The position numbers and the translations under genes were made by a program. Shown piece by piece: positions 8,191 through 17,100 of a stretch of 64,000 nucleotides of DNA. Origin of the DNA: a virus; the IMG/VR virus record IMGVR_UViG_3300036985_001643, positions 1-64,000 of that record. One strand, written 5' to 3'. The stretch's first letter is position 1; every line of letters begins with the position of its first letter. The notes beneath the pieces were generated by a model. The model saw nothing but the letters and a program-made list of their open reading frames with translations. It had not been told where the DNA came from and ran no database searches.

Positions 8191-8212
8191 GGCTATAGGT
8201 TTGTTTATGTTT
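8172..8212 (+). terminator. Hairpin with T-rich tail after the portal gene
   Basis: CAAACCTA (8172-8179) pairs perfectly with TAGGTTTG (8196-8203) across a 16-nt loop. It is followed by TTTATGTTT. The stem begins inside the last codons of the portal gene. It could attenuate transcription between portal and scaffold. The right arm also fits TAnnTTTG, so the same bases could be a promoter box. Confidence 0.45.
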
Positions 8213-8278
8213 ATAAAATAAATTGCTATAATTTATTAAAATAATTTTAATATTGTAACCAATTAACGACAGCATACA

Positions 8279-9433
8279 ATGAGTGTAGAAAACGATGATT
8301 TATTTGAAGGACTTCAAATAATGTCTCCCTCAGAGTTAAATAGTGCAGTAGCAGCTACTAACGAAGGGACACCAACAGAAGAAGTAAATGAAGAATTTAC
8401 TTTAGAACCAGTAAGATCTGAAAGTGGAGATTCAGAAACGACTAAAGAAACAAGAGAAGCAACACCTCGCACAAACGACACTAACGAGAGTCAGAGCGAT
8501 GTAGTTTATAAAGCTTTAATTAAAGAACTTGTTAAAGGAGGTGTAATTACTGCAGAAGAAGCAGAGTTAGACGAATTACCAGGTAGCTTTGATACAATTA
8601 AAGATTTATTAGCTAAGACTATTGATAAAACAGTCGAAGAGAAACAAGAAGGATGGAAGAAAGGTTTGTCACCTACTAAAAAAAGATTCTTAGAAATCGA
8701 AGATGCATTTGACGAAACTGATCACGCTATCTTGATGGCTCAACGATTAGAGTTCTTTGAAAATACTAGTGTAGAACAAGTGAAAGAAAGCGTAGACTTG
8801 CAAAAACAAATCTACTATGAGCAATTAAAAGCTAAGAACTTCTCTCACGAAGATGCAGTAGAAGCTATTGATGATGCATTAGCAGTGAACAAATTAGAAG
8901 AGAAAGCTTTAAAAGCTATCCCTGAATTAAAGTCACAGTCTGAAGCTATCGTTAGAGAAGCTAAAGATGCTAAAGAAACAAAAAGCAAAGCTGAGTTAGA
9001 AGCTCAGACTAAAGCGTTTGAATCTTTATTGTCTAATGTAGATTCTAGAGATGCTTTCATCGATGGTCTTACTTTAAACAAAGTAGCTAAAGATAAGTTA
9101 AAAGCTAACATCATTAACCCTGTACACACTGATCCTAAAACAGGAAAAGAGTATAACAGTTTAATGTACAAACAACACAGAAACCCTGCAGAGTTTGAGA
9201 TGCTTATCAACTACTACGATACACTAGGATTATTTAATATTGATAAAGAAGGTAAGTTTAAACCAGATATTACCAAAATTAAAGCAGTAGCTAAAACAGC
9301 AGCCATCAACGAGTTGGATAAAGTAATAGCTACAGAGGAACAAAGAGGAGTAGGTCGTAACACATCTATGGAAACCTCTAAGAAAACAGAAGGGATATTA
9401 AGCATGCTTGAAAGAGCAATTAGTAATAAATAA
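8279..9433 (+). CDS. Putative scaffold or capsid-assembly protein
   Basis: 384 residues between portal and major capsid genes, the usual place for a scaffold. The N-terminal 85 residues are acidic and low-complexity (Glu/Thr/Ser-rich). The rest is helical and highly charged, with many Lys/Glu/Ala (SEAIVREAKDAKETKSKAEL), typical of coiled-coil scaffolds. No protease domain is visible. An 88-nt AT-rich gap with the hairpin at 8172-8212 precedes it. The assignment is by position and composition. Confidence 0.65.
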   Translation: MSVENDDLFEGLQIMSPSELNSAVAATNEGTPTEEVNEEFTLEPVRSESGDSETTKETREATPRTNDTNESQSDVVYKALIKELVKGGVITAEEAELDELPGSFDTIKDLLAKTIDKTVEEKQEGWKKGLSPTKKRFLEIEDAFDETDHAILMAQRLEFFENTSVEQVKESVDLQKQIYYEQLKAKNFSHEDAVEAIDDALAVNKLEEKALKAIPELKSQSEAIVREAKDAKETKSKAELEAQTKAFESLLSNVDSRDAFIDGLTLNKVAKDKLKANIINPVHTDPKTGKEYNSLMYKQHRNPAEFEMLINYYDTLGLFNIDKEGKFKPDITKIKAVAKTAAINELDKVIATEEQRGVGRNTSMETSKKTEGILSMLERAISNK

Positions 9434-9468
9434 CAACAGATTCGTCTAACAATTAATTAAAAAAGGAA

Positions 9469-10980
9469 ATGAGTCAATTACTTCCATTACAAAAGTACGA
9501 AGCGGTAGATTTCAATGGTTTGGTTACAGATAACCACTTCCATTCATTGTACCAACAAAAACCACAATTGATCTCTAATGTGATCAAACAAATCTACAAA
9601 ACTAACTTACAAGGTAAGTTACGTGAGTTTGTAGACAGATTCCCTGTTAAAGAAGTAGAACAAGAGAATGGTTTCTACAACTGGATGTTACAAGGACAAC
9701 ATGACAAAAACCTTCCTTTAGTAGATGCTGAAACTATCGATGGTAGAACTATTTCTGCTGGTACTTTCCCTGCTAACGTAGGTGCAAACGGTGAGAGATT
9801 TTACTTAATCTTTGACGAGCCTTTATTCGAAGCTACTAACGTATTACGTGGAGAGTTAGATGACTACCACTTATTGGTTAAGAAAGCAATGGATGCTGGT
9901 TCTCGTTACAAGTTTGAAGTAGAATTAGTTACTGATAACGCTAATAAATCTGTTCCTTCTGAGGAATTATTTATTGGAGGTCGTTGGTCTAAGTTCTATT
10001 CTTTAGCTCCATCTACTCTTTCTTACGAAGGTTCTAAACCGTATTTCACATCTCCTTGGAGAATGGAAAACCGTCCTTCTACTTTAAGAATGGAGTATGA
10101 AGTTGCTGGTAACACTATCAACAAAGGTAAAAATGAGCCTTTAGAATTTGGTTTCAACTACAAAGGGACTCAAGAGTCTATTTGGATTAACTACCAAGAT
10201 TTAGTTGCTCACCACCAATGTGAAGAAATGTTCGCAAGAATGTTGATGTACGGTAAGAAAAACTGGACAGCTGATCACAAGTACTTGAACAAAGACGATA
10301 AAACTAAATATGCTATCGAATCAGGTTCAGGTTTCTTTGAGCAAATCGCTCCTTCTAACGTTCACTACTACAACTCTTATGACTTAGATTGGCATTTAGA
10401 ATTGTTATTAGACATGGGTGTTGGTAAGATCGAAAGAGGTAAACGTGTTATTCACTTGTTAACAGGTGAGTTCGGTGCTATCGAAATTTCTAAACAAATT
10501 CAAGCTAAATCAGGTACAGGTAAATTTACTGTAATCTCTGACAAATTCTTGATGTCTAATACGGATGCAGGTAACTTAGGTGGTAAAAACACTAAAGGTT
10601 TAATGGAACCACAATGGAACGTTTACGAGTGGTACAACGGTGTAGTTATTATGGTTGAGATCGTTGATTTCTTCGATGATGATGTATACTTCCCACAACG
10701 TCACCCAGATGGAAAAGGTATCGTAGAATCTCACAGAATCTTAGCTTTAGATTATGGTGATAATGCAGGTATCTACCGTGTTAAACCAAAAGGAGTTCCG
10801 GATTACAACTGGGCATATATCCCAGGTATGAGAGATCCTTTCTCTCCTGCAGGTAAAGGTTCACCAAAAATGGTTGCTTCTCCTGTTGATGGGTACTCTG
10901 TACACTTCCAAAAATGGGGAGGATTAATGATTGAAGATCCTACTAAAATTGTAGATATCAGACTTAATGTTGAAAGATAG
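9469..10980 (+). CDS. Major capsid protein
   Basis: 503 residues, HK97-type capsid protein of the crAss-like kind, with long aromatic-rich beta regions. It follows the scaffold candidate and is preceded by a clear purine-rich AAAAAAGGAA just before the ATG, one of the few good ribosome-binding-like sequences here. Its codon use is the most polished in the window (AAC, TAC, GGT and CGT favoured), as expected for an abundant protein, and a strong terminator follows. It forms the icosahedral shell. Confidence 0.9.
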   Translation: MSQLLPLQKYEAVDFNGLVTDNHFHSLYQQKPQLISNVIKQIYKTNLQGKLREFVDRFPVKEVEQENGFYNWMLQGQHDKNLPLVDAETIDGRTISAGTFPANVGANGERFYLIFDEPLFEATNVLRGELDDYHLLVKKAMDAGSRYKFEVELVTDNANKSVPSEELFIGGRWSKFYSLAPSTLSYEGSKPYFTSPWRMENRPSTLRMEYEVAGNTINKGKNEPLEFGFNYKGTQESIWINYQDLVAHHQCEEMFARMLMYGKKNWTADHKYLNKDDKTKYAIESGSGFFEQIAPSNVHYYNSYDLDWHLELLLDMGVGKIERGKRVIHLLTGEFGAIEISKQIQAKSGTGKFTVISDKFLMSNTDAGNLGGKNTKGLMEPQWNVYEWYNGVVIMVEIVDFFDDDVYFPQRHPDGKGIVESHRILALDYGDNAGIYRVKPKGVPDYNWAYIPGMRDPFSPAGKGSPKMVASPVDGYSVHFQKWGGLMIEDPTKIVDIRLNVER

Positions 10981-10995
10981 TCTATAACTCAAGTC

Positions 10996-11030
10996 GTTCC
11001 CCGGAGTTGAAAGCCTGGGGAACACTTTTT
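10996..11030 (+). terminator. Rho-independent terminator after the capsid gene
   Basis: GTTCCCC (10996-11002) and GGGGAAC (11017-11023) form a perfect 7-bp GC-rich stem with a 14-nt loop, followed by ACTTTTT. The stem can extend with AGT/ACT around a bulged C. It lies 16 bases after the capsid stop and probably limits transcription of downstream genes. Confidence 0.8.
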
Positions 11031-11061
11031 ACTAATCAATAACAAAAGACAGCAAAACAAA

Positions 11062-12000
11062 ATGGAGACAGCAACAAAAGAAAAAGTAGTTTACGGGACC
11101 TTTTTACAAGACAGGAGAGTCAAAGTAAAACCTGTAGAATCATCGGGTAAATGGAGTAACCTATTAGTACAAGGACAGAATAACACAAAAGATCCTTTCT
11201 TGTACAACAAAGTAAAAAGAAGTTACCAAGTTCCTTTAAATAGTGCAAACTTAGGAGGAGGAGTAAAAGTAATATTAGAAGATCAACGTAGAGTTAAGAT
11301 TCAAAAATACATGGAGTCTTTTCCAAACGGAATGACACAAAAAGAGTTCTTTGAAAAAGAGTTAGGGTGTGACTTAAATCCTACCCTAAAACAAGAGGAA
11401 AACTTCTGGAGAACAGACAGAAGAGGTAGAGTAGTATTAACTAAAGAAGGTATAGAGTTAAATCTTAACTTACCTTTAGATATGTTAAAGTACTTAATCT
11501 TATTATCTAATAAGTCGGCTATCTGTCCTTCTTATGATGAGAGAAACTTGAAAGCTACTTACGAGTTTATGATGGTTGACGAAGCTAAGGTTATCGTTAA
11601 GAATCTTGAAGAGGCTTCAACTAAAGCTGACGCTTATGTTAAGTTTGCAGAGATCATCGCTTCTAAGAAAGCTACTATCGGTTTCATCAAGTCATTAGGA
11701 AGAACAATTCCTGCTTCTGCTACAGAAGATTGGTTAAAAGGAGAGATATTAAAGGTTATTGATAATAATCCTAAATATTTCTTAGAAATTGTTAACCATC
11801 CTCAATATAATGAACGTATATTTGTACAAGATTCTATTGAAGCAGGTGCAATACTTCGTAAAGGAGAAAAAAGATATACTCTTGACAACGGTGCAGAGTT
11901 AGGTGATTTAACAGATACTGTTAATTACTTATTGAACCCTGAGAATCAAGAAGTGAAGATGAGAATAAAAGCTAAGATTGAATTATTAAATCGTAAATAA
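11062..12000 (+). CDS. Conserved structural or assembly protein of unknown role
   Basis: 312 residues, mixed alpha/beta and basic at the N-terminus. Segments such as YNKVKRSYQVPLNSANLGGG and a central LPLDMLKYLILLSNKSAICP look globular. No domain is recognised. It sits between the capsid terminator and a ring-protein candidate, the block that in crAss-like phages encodes virion and head-completion proteins. It ends two bases before the next start. Confidence 0.55.
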   Translation: METATKEKVVYGTFLQDRRVKVKPVESSGKWSNLLVQGQNNTKDPFLYNKVKRSYQVPLNSANLGGGVKVILEDQRRVKIQKYMESFPNGMTQKEFFEKELGCDLNPTLKQEENFWRTDRRGRVVLTKEGIELNLNLPLDMLKYLILLSNKSAICPSYDERNLKATYEFMMVDEAKVIVKNLEEASTKADAYVKFAEIIASKKATIGFIKSLGRTIPASATEDWLKGEILKVIDNNPKYFLEIVNHPQYNERIFVQDSIEAGAILRKGEKRYTLDNGAELGDLTDTVNYLLNPENQEVKMRIKAKIELLNRK

Positions 12001-12002
12001 GA

Positions 12003-12755
12003 ATGACTGCAAACCAAATGGCTGACGAATTAGAATTAAAACTAGACAGAAGTGATAGTTTTGGTTCTCCTGGGTACGAAGATTTCGAGTTATCTTCTGT
12101 GCTTACTGAAGCTCAGCATTTGTATGTAAAGAAATTTTACGATGAATTAAACAATCGTAAGCTTAAAGGTTTTCAAGAAGCTGAAGCAAGAAACCAAGGT
12201 TTGGGAGCGTTGATTAAAGACGCTCCTTCTCTTACTCCTTCTGCTTCACAAGTAGGAGTTTTAAGATACGGAAAGTTCTTTGATTTACCTTTAGATCACA
12301 TGTACACAACATTCGAGGAGTGTACAATAGATAAAAACGAATGTTATACAACAAACCCTATTGTTGCTTATATAGTAACTGTAGGAGATAACGAGGTTCA
12401 ACGTTTTGATTGGAGTAAGTACAAAAAACCATTCTACAAGTCTCACGGTGAGTCTAGAGTTTGGAGAAAGGAATACTCAAGAGCTGTTACAGGTTTACTA
12501 CCTTCTACTACAGCTACTGCAAAACGTCATGAATTAATCACGGATGGAACTTTTAATGTAACTACTTATCACATGAGATACATTAAAAACCCTGAAGGAA
12601 TAGTAGTCGATAGAGATACGCCTACAAATGCTAGGAACTGTGAATTAGATACTTCTACTCACGTAGTAATAGTAGATTTAGCATTAGACTTAATGTTAAC
12701 AAGAGTAAAAGAACAAAAAGTGCAAATAGTTGAGCCATTTAAAGAGCTCGAATAA
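12003..12755 (+). CDS. Head-tail connector or ring protein candidate
   Basis: 250 residues. The N-terminal helices (SSVLTEAQHLYVKKFYDELN) and a C-terminal helix after HVVIVDLALDLMLTRVKEQK resemble the layout of podovirus head-tail adaptor proteins (P22 gp4-like or crAss ring proteins). In these a helical core is interrupted by a beta region. Spacing to the upstream gene is two bases, and the next gene encodes an abundant capsid-decoration candidate. It likely docks the tail barrel to the portal. Confidence 0.55.
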   Translation: MTANQMADELELKLDRSDSFGSPGYEDFELSSVLTEAQHLYVKKFYDELNNRKLKGFQEAEARNQGLGALIKDAPSLTPSASQVGVLRYGKFFDLPLDHMYTTFEECTIDKNECYTTNPIVAYIVTVGDNEVQRFDWSKYKKPFYKSHGESRVWRKEYSRAVTGLLPSTTATAKRHELITDGTFNVTTYHMRYIKNPEGIVVDRDTPTNARNCELDTSTHVVIVDLALDLMLTRVKEQKVQIVEPFKELE

Positions 12756-12783
12756 ATAGAATAAATAACTTAAAATTTAAACA

Positions 12784-14079
12784 ATGTTAAGAAAAGCAAA
12801 CAACGTGTTTTCTGTTATCGTTGATGATAACGCACAAGCAGCATTAGGATTCGCAGCAGGTACTTTGGTTACTGACGCTAATCTTCCAAAAGGAGCTGTT
12901 GCTTTAGTGGATTTAGGAAACGAATTTTTAACTGCAGCAGCTTATACTGCTTTACCTAGTGCAGGGCAGTACAGAATTTTACAAGGTAAAGGATTAGGTT
13001 TACCATTAATGAAGTCTCCAATCCTTACTAAAGGAAAAACGGCTATCACTATTGCTAAACATAAACCAGCTGTACAACAAGTAACTACTATTGGTTACAA
13101 CGGAACTACAGGTGCTTTACCTATAGCTAACAACACTTCTTTCTTCATCAAAATTCGTAAGAGAGATAATGATGCAGCTAACCGTTCTCAACCAATGTCT
13201 TTGTTCGCTGGACCTGTTAAAACAGATTCTACAGGAACACAAGCAGAGTTAGCAGGATTGTTAGTACGTAGTGGTTACAAAAACTTTACTGACGAACCAG
13301 CTAACAACTACTTGAAATTTGAAGCTATTTGTTCAGATGCAGGTGCTGTTCCAACAGGTACTACAACTATCTTTACTCCAGTAGTAGGATCTAAAACTGT
13401 AGCTATCGATGGTACTTTAACTAACGTTGCTGTAGGTGACTACATCCGTTTAGAAGGTACAGGTGTTACTTCAGCTGTTTACAAAGTAGTTGCTTACACT
13501 GCTTCTACATCTATTGTATTAGATACTCCATTCACAGGAACTGCTACTATTTACGCTATCGCTAACGTTAGACGTATCACAGCTGCTTTAGCTGCTGCTG
13601 CTAACTTCGGTATCGTTATCACAGGTAAAGTTGCTCCTTTTAATGTAAACTCTTTCCGTAATTACTACGCTAACAGATTTACTGCTACTTTCTCTGATGC
13701 ATCAACTTTAGTTACTTCAACTACAGGTGCTCAAAATGGTAACGGTGTTTTCCAACAAGTAGCAATGGATGAGTACATGTCTTACGGTTTCGAAGGACAA
13801 AACAACCAAATGTCTGTTCCTGCTTTATCTAGAGATCAAGAAGTTAAAATCCCAGGTGTAGGTACTGCAACTGCGTTGACTTCTAAATACTCTGCTTTAT
13901 CTATCGCATGGGACGAAACAAATGTAGGTTTAGTTTCTACTGCTAATGGAAAAGGACAAGTATTAGTTTACTTGAACTTATTAAATAGTGGTGGTTCAGG
14001 AACTTTAAGTGGTGGTACTTCTTCTGGAAAAGAATTAGTAACTAACTTAGGGTTAACTCCTGCAGATTTTAATCAGTAA
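12784..14079 (+). CDS. Auxiliary (decoration) capsid protein candidate
   Basis: 431 residues, rich in Ala, Thr, Gly and beta strands, with an Ig- or SH3-like stretch near 190-260 (VGSKTVAIDGTLTNVAVGDY) and a Gly/Ser-rich end. Its codon use resembles that of the capsid gene, and a strong terminator follows it. Both suggest high expression. Position after the connector fits the auxiliary capsid protein of crAss-like virions. A signal peptide and catalytic residues are absent. Confidence 0.6.
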   Translation: MLRKANNVFSVIVDDNAQAALGFAAGTLVTDANLPKGAVALVDLGNEFLTAAAYTALPSAGQYRILQGKGLGLPLMKSPILTKGKTAITIAKHKPAVQQVTTIGYNGTTGALPIANNTSFFIKIRKRDNDAANRSQPMSLFAGPVKTDSTGTQAELAGLLVRSGYKNFTDEPANNYLKFEAICSDAGAVPTGTTTIFTPVVGSKTVAIDGTLTNVAVGDYIRLEGTGVTSAVYKVVAYTASTSIVLDTPFTGTATIYAIANVRRITAALAAAANFGIVITGKVAPFNVNSFRNYYANRFTATFSDASTLVTSTTGAQNGNGVFQQVAMDEYMSYGFEGQNNQMSVPALSRDQEVKIPGVGTATALTSKYSALSIAWDETNVGLVSTANGKGQVLVYLNLLNSGGSGTLSGGTSSGKELVTNLGLTPADFNQ

Positions 14080-14092
14080 TTCTCCAACCCTC

Positions 14093-14138
14093 AGTAACCT
14101 GCTCCCACGCTGTCTAGGGAGTGGGTTACTATTTTTTT
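14093..14138 (+). terminator. Strong Rho-independent terminator after the auxiliary capsid gene
   Basis: AGTAACC (14093-14099) pairs with GGTTACT (14124-14130). An inner CTCCC/GGGAG stem closes a 10-nt loop. Seven Ts follow from 14132. It separates the head genes from the fibre genes. An upstream ATG of the next frame lies inside this hairpin and was not used. Confidence 0.85.
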
Positions 14139-14162
14139 ACCATTATCAATAAAATATCCATT

Positions 14163-15191
14163 ATGAATACTCTTATCACAAACAACAAAAACATCCAAAA
14201 TTCGGATAATTCTACAATAGAACTTTACTATTCTAAAGAAATAAACTCTTTATGTTATAAAGATTATAAAGGAAATGTTGTTCCTGTGGGATCAGAGATA
14301 TCATCGGGAGATCTTATTAATACTGTTTACAGCGGTTTAACTGCTAATAGTACTTCTCAAAGTACTACCAGTATTTTAAAGTATGGAGTAAACGTGTTTA
14401 CTACAAGTACAAATACTGACAATTCTGCAAAACTTCCTCAACCAAAAACAGGAAAATCTACAGTAATTGTAAACAACAGTACTACAGCAATAAAATTATA
14501 CCCTTCTAATATAGGAGGACGTATTAACAACTACGCTGTAGATACTCCAGCTATTATACCTGCTGATGGTAAATCTTACACATTTACTTGTGTAGAGAAT
14601 CCACTTCCAGGTGCTTGGGTTTGGACACCTCCAGCAACAACACAAATTGTTATAAACGAAATTAGTATTAGTCATACTAACGGAGTTGCTTCAGGAGGTT
14701 ATGGATACTCAACAGCAACTTTAGGTAGTGCTAGTGCTACATTAGATATGTCATTAGATAATATTGTATTAACAGGAAATTGGTTAACAGAAAATGTAGC
14801 AACGACTGTAATAAATATGAAAACTTATACAAATATTTTATCTACTGATTTACTAAGTACTAGTATACCAAACTCTATTCAAGTAGGTTTATATCAGGTT
14901 TTTAAACCTAGTCCTACTACATTATCTTTTACTCCGCAAATTAATTCTGTATTTGGACCTGCTCCTAGTTTTCTTGCTCCTGTAGGAACATTAAATACTC
15001 CTGCTCAAGTAGGAGACACAGATACATATTATTCTATATTACCAGTTGCTGTAGGAAACAATGGAACAACTGATCAATTAGGTATTGGAGGTTTATATTC
15101 TAGAGCTTTTTATACTTTTGGTTTTGGTATACCTGCTTCTGCAGCTACTAAAGTATACAAGTTTAAAATTATATTAGAAGTTGCACAATAG
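14163..15191 (+). CDS. Fibre or head-appendage protein
   Basis: 342 residues from the ATG at 14163, the first start after the terminator. The N-terminus has a short tag-like motif (STIELYYSKEINSLCYKDYK). It is followed by Thr/Ser/Asn-rich beta repeats and a C-terminal beta domain with a GPAPSFLAP stretch. This is typical of phage fibre or head-spike proteins. It is the first of a run of fibre-like genes. No enzymatic motif is visible. Confidence 0.55.
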   Translation: MNTLITNNKNIQNSDNSTIELYYSKEINSLCYKDYKGNVVPVGSEISSGDLINTVYSGLTANSTSQSTTSILKYGVNVFTTSTNTDNSAKLPQPKTGKSTVIVNNSTTAIKLYPSNIGGRINNYAVDTPAIIPADGKSYTFTCVENPLPGAWVWTPPATTQIVINEISISHTNGVASGGYGYSTATLGSASATLDMSLDNIVLTGNWLTENVATTVINMKTYTNILSTDLLSTSIPNSIQVGLYQVFKPSPTTLSFTPQINSVFGPAPSFLAPVGTLNTPAQVGDTDTYYSILPVAVGNNGTTDQLGIGGLYSRAFYTFGFGIPASAATKVYKFKIILEVAQ

Positions 15192-15214
15192 TAAATTTTT
15201 AAAAAGATTATATA

Positions 15215-15820
15215 ATGGCTTTAGTTCCTCAAATTTCTTTATCTTTAGGTAACAAATGTGATACAGTCACATTAACCGAATCTACTAAATCCTATACTGT
15301 AGGTACTAACCCAGGAGGTTGGGGAACACCTAACGATAGTGCATCAGCTATTACAGTAGCTAATGTTAAAGTATACGATTCAACAGCAACAACATTATTG
15401 CAAACATTTCCCCTTAAAAGCACTAGTGTTAACTTATATGCTGGTAATATAAACTATCCAACTTCTGACGAGTTTGTTATTCTACAAGACGCTTTGTGGA
15501 CACAACCTGACGGTATATACAAAATAGTTTATACTATTACTACTACAGCTACAGTTGTTACTAATACTTACGAATTATTCTTATGTAATTTGTGTAACTG
15601 TAGAGACAATTTAATTGTCAAATTGATAGACGCTTGTTCAACAGAAACCGTTAAAAGGTTAAAAGATCAAGTAGATCAAATGGAAATATTTATTTACGGA
15701 ATAGAATCATCTTTTGCATGTGGTGACTTTGATACTGCTGAGGCTATACTTACAGCAGCTAGTACTTATTGTACTACTATATCAGGTTGTTTAGATTGTG
15801 GATGTGGAGGTAACTGTTAA
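15215..15820 (+). CDS. Fibre-associated protein with Cys-rich tail
   Basis: 201 residues. An N-terminal beta-sandwich-like part (about 1-125) is followed by a helical linker (KRLKDQVDQMEIFIYGIESS). There are two Cys clusters, CNLCNC in the middle and CLDCGCGGNC at the very end. The clusters could bind metal or form cross-links. The next two genes begin with Cys motifs (MCKDCKG and MGACKCN), so the three products may interlock. The family is not recognised. Confidence 0.55.
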   Translation: MALVPQISLSLGNKCDTVTLTESTKSYTVGTNPGGWGTPNDSASAITVANVKVYDSTATTLLQTFPLKSTSVNLYAGNINYPTSDEFVILQDALWTQPDGIYKIVYTITTTATVVTNTYELFLCNLCNCRDNLIVKLIDACSTETVKRLKDQVDQMEIFIYGIESSFACGDFDTAEAILTAASTYCTTISGCLDCGCGGNC

Positions 15821-15831
15821 TTTTAATTATT

Positions 15832-17082
15832 ATGTGTAAAGATTGTAAAGGTATTACTCTTATAAAAGGAGAGGACGGAGTAGGAATAGTAAATATAGCA
15901 AATAATCCTAATGGGACAATTACTGTTTTATTATCTAATGGAACTAGTTATACTACTACTAGTCTTATGGGACCTGCTGGAGCAGCAGGAGCTCAAGGAG
16001 CTTACGGAGGATGGTCAAGTAATTGGTTGTATAATACTGCTACTACTAATACTCCTGCAACTACTACAATGAGGTTTAATACTGTAAATCCTGCAGCAGC
16101 TACTAAGATTTATATTAATCAAGTTAATGCAGCTGGAACAACTATTTCTGACTTCTTAGATTCTTTTAAGAATACTAACGACAGTATTAATTATTACGGA
16201 TTTCTTAAAATTTATAGAGAAGCTTCTCAAGAAGATGATTTCTTATACGTTAAAATTACAGGTTATTCTTTAGTTTCAGGTGTTGCTACTATAGATATTA
16301 CACAGTTAGTTGCTAATGGTAGTTTTACAGCTAATGATTCTTTAGTTGTAGACTTTACTCCTCAAGGACCAACAGGTACAACAGGTGGTTGGTCAAGCAA
16401 GTGGTCATTTAGTACTGCAGTAACAAGTACTCCCGTAGCTACAAAGTTACAGTTTAACAATGTTGATTTAGATATTGCTAATATTATCTATATTAACAAG
16501 ATTAATATCACTAATACTCTTTCTTTAGGAGATTTCTTAAATGCTTTTAAAAACACTGTTGGTGGTGTAAATTACTACGGATTACTTAAAATCTACAACA
16601 TAAATTCTCCAGAAACTAACTTTTGGATAGGAGAAATTACAGGATATACAGCAGTAGGTAGTGTAGTTCACTTGAATGTAACAATGATTCAACGTGAAGG
16701 TGTTTTCTTAGCAAACGATACTTTAGCAGTAGACTTTACACCTAATGGTTCTACAGATTTTAGACCTTATAAAGTGTATTCAGCTTTAATCTCACAATCA
16801 AGTACTTCTGCTCCAACAGCTGTAGTATTAGAAAATAATTTAAGTGGACCTATTGTTTGGACTAGAGATTCATTAGGTACTTACTTTGGAACTCTTGTAG
16901 GAGCATTTACTGCTTCTAAAACAATGGTATTATTAACTTTAAATTATGCTGCTGCATCAGTAACAGGTTATGCAGTTAGAAGTAGTACCGATGTTGTTAT
17001 GTTGCAAACAATTAATGCTGGAAATACAGCAACAGATGGTAAATTAGTATCTGCTTCTTTAGAGATTAGAGTTTATAATTAA
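15832..17082 (+). CDS. Fibre protein with tandem-duplicated domain
   Basis: 416 residues. The N-terminus carries a CKDC knuckle and a very short collagen-like GPAGAAGAQG segment. Two consecutive copies of a domain of about 125 residues follow (16006-16380 and 16384-16758). Both begin GGWSS-x-W, share a DFL-x-x-FKNT and YYG-x-LKIY core, and end in a VDFTP motif. The C-terminal about 105 residues form a different beta domain. It is likely a trimeric tail or head fibre. Confidence 0.65.
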   Translation: MCKDCKGITLIKGEDGVGIVNIANNPNGTITVLLSNGTSYTTTSLMGPAGAAGAQGAYGGWSSNWLYNTATTNTPATTTMRFNTVNPAAATKIYINQVNAAGTTISDFLDSFKNTNDSINYYGFLKIYREASQEDDFLYVKITGYSLVSGVATIDITQLVANGSFTANDSLVVDFTPQGPTGTTGGWSSKWSFSTAVTSTPVATKLQFNNVDLDIANIIYINKINITNTLSLGDFLNAFKNTVGGVNYYGLLKIYNINSPETNFWIGEITGYTAVGSVVHLNVTMIQREGVFLANDTLAVDFTPNGSTDFRPYKVYSALISQSSTSAPTAVVLENNLSGPIVWTRDSLGTYFGTLVGAFTASKTMVLLTLNYAAASVTGYAVRSSTDVVMLQTINAGNTATDGKLVSASLEIRVYN

Positions 17083-17100
17083 TCAATAACACAATAGGTA

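Noticed and set aside
14121-14162. Upstream start of the first fibre gene
   Set aside because: It lies within the terminator hairpin and T tract.
15985-16005. Collagen-like GPAGAAGAQG stretch as a true collagen domain
   Set aside because: Only about three triplets; too short for a collagen helix.
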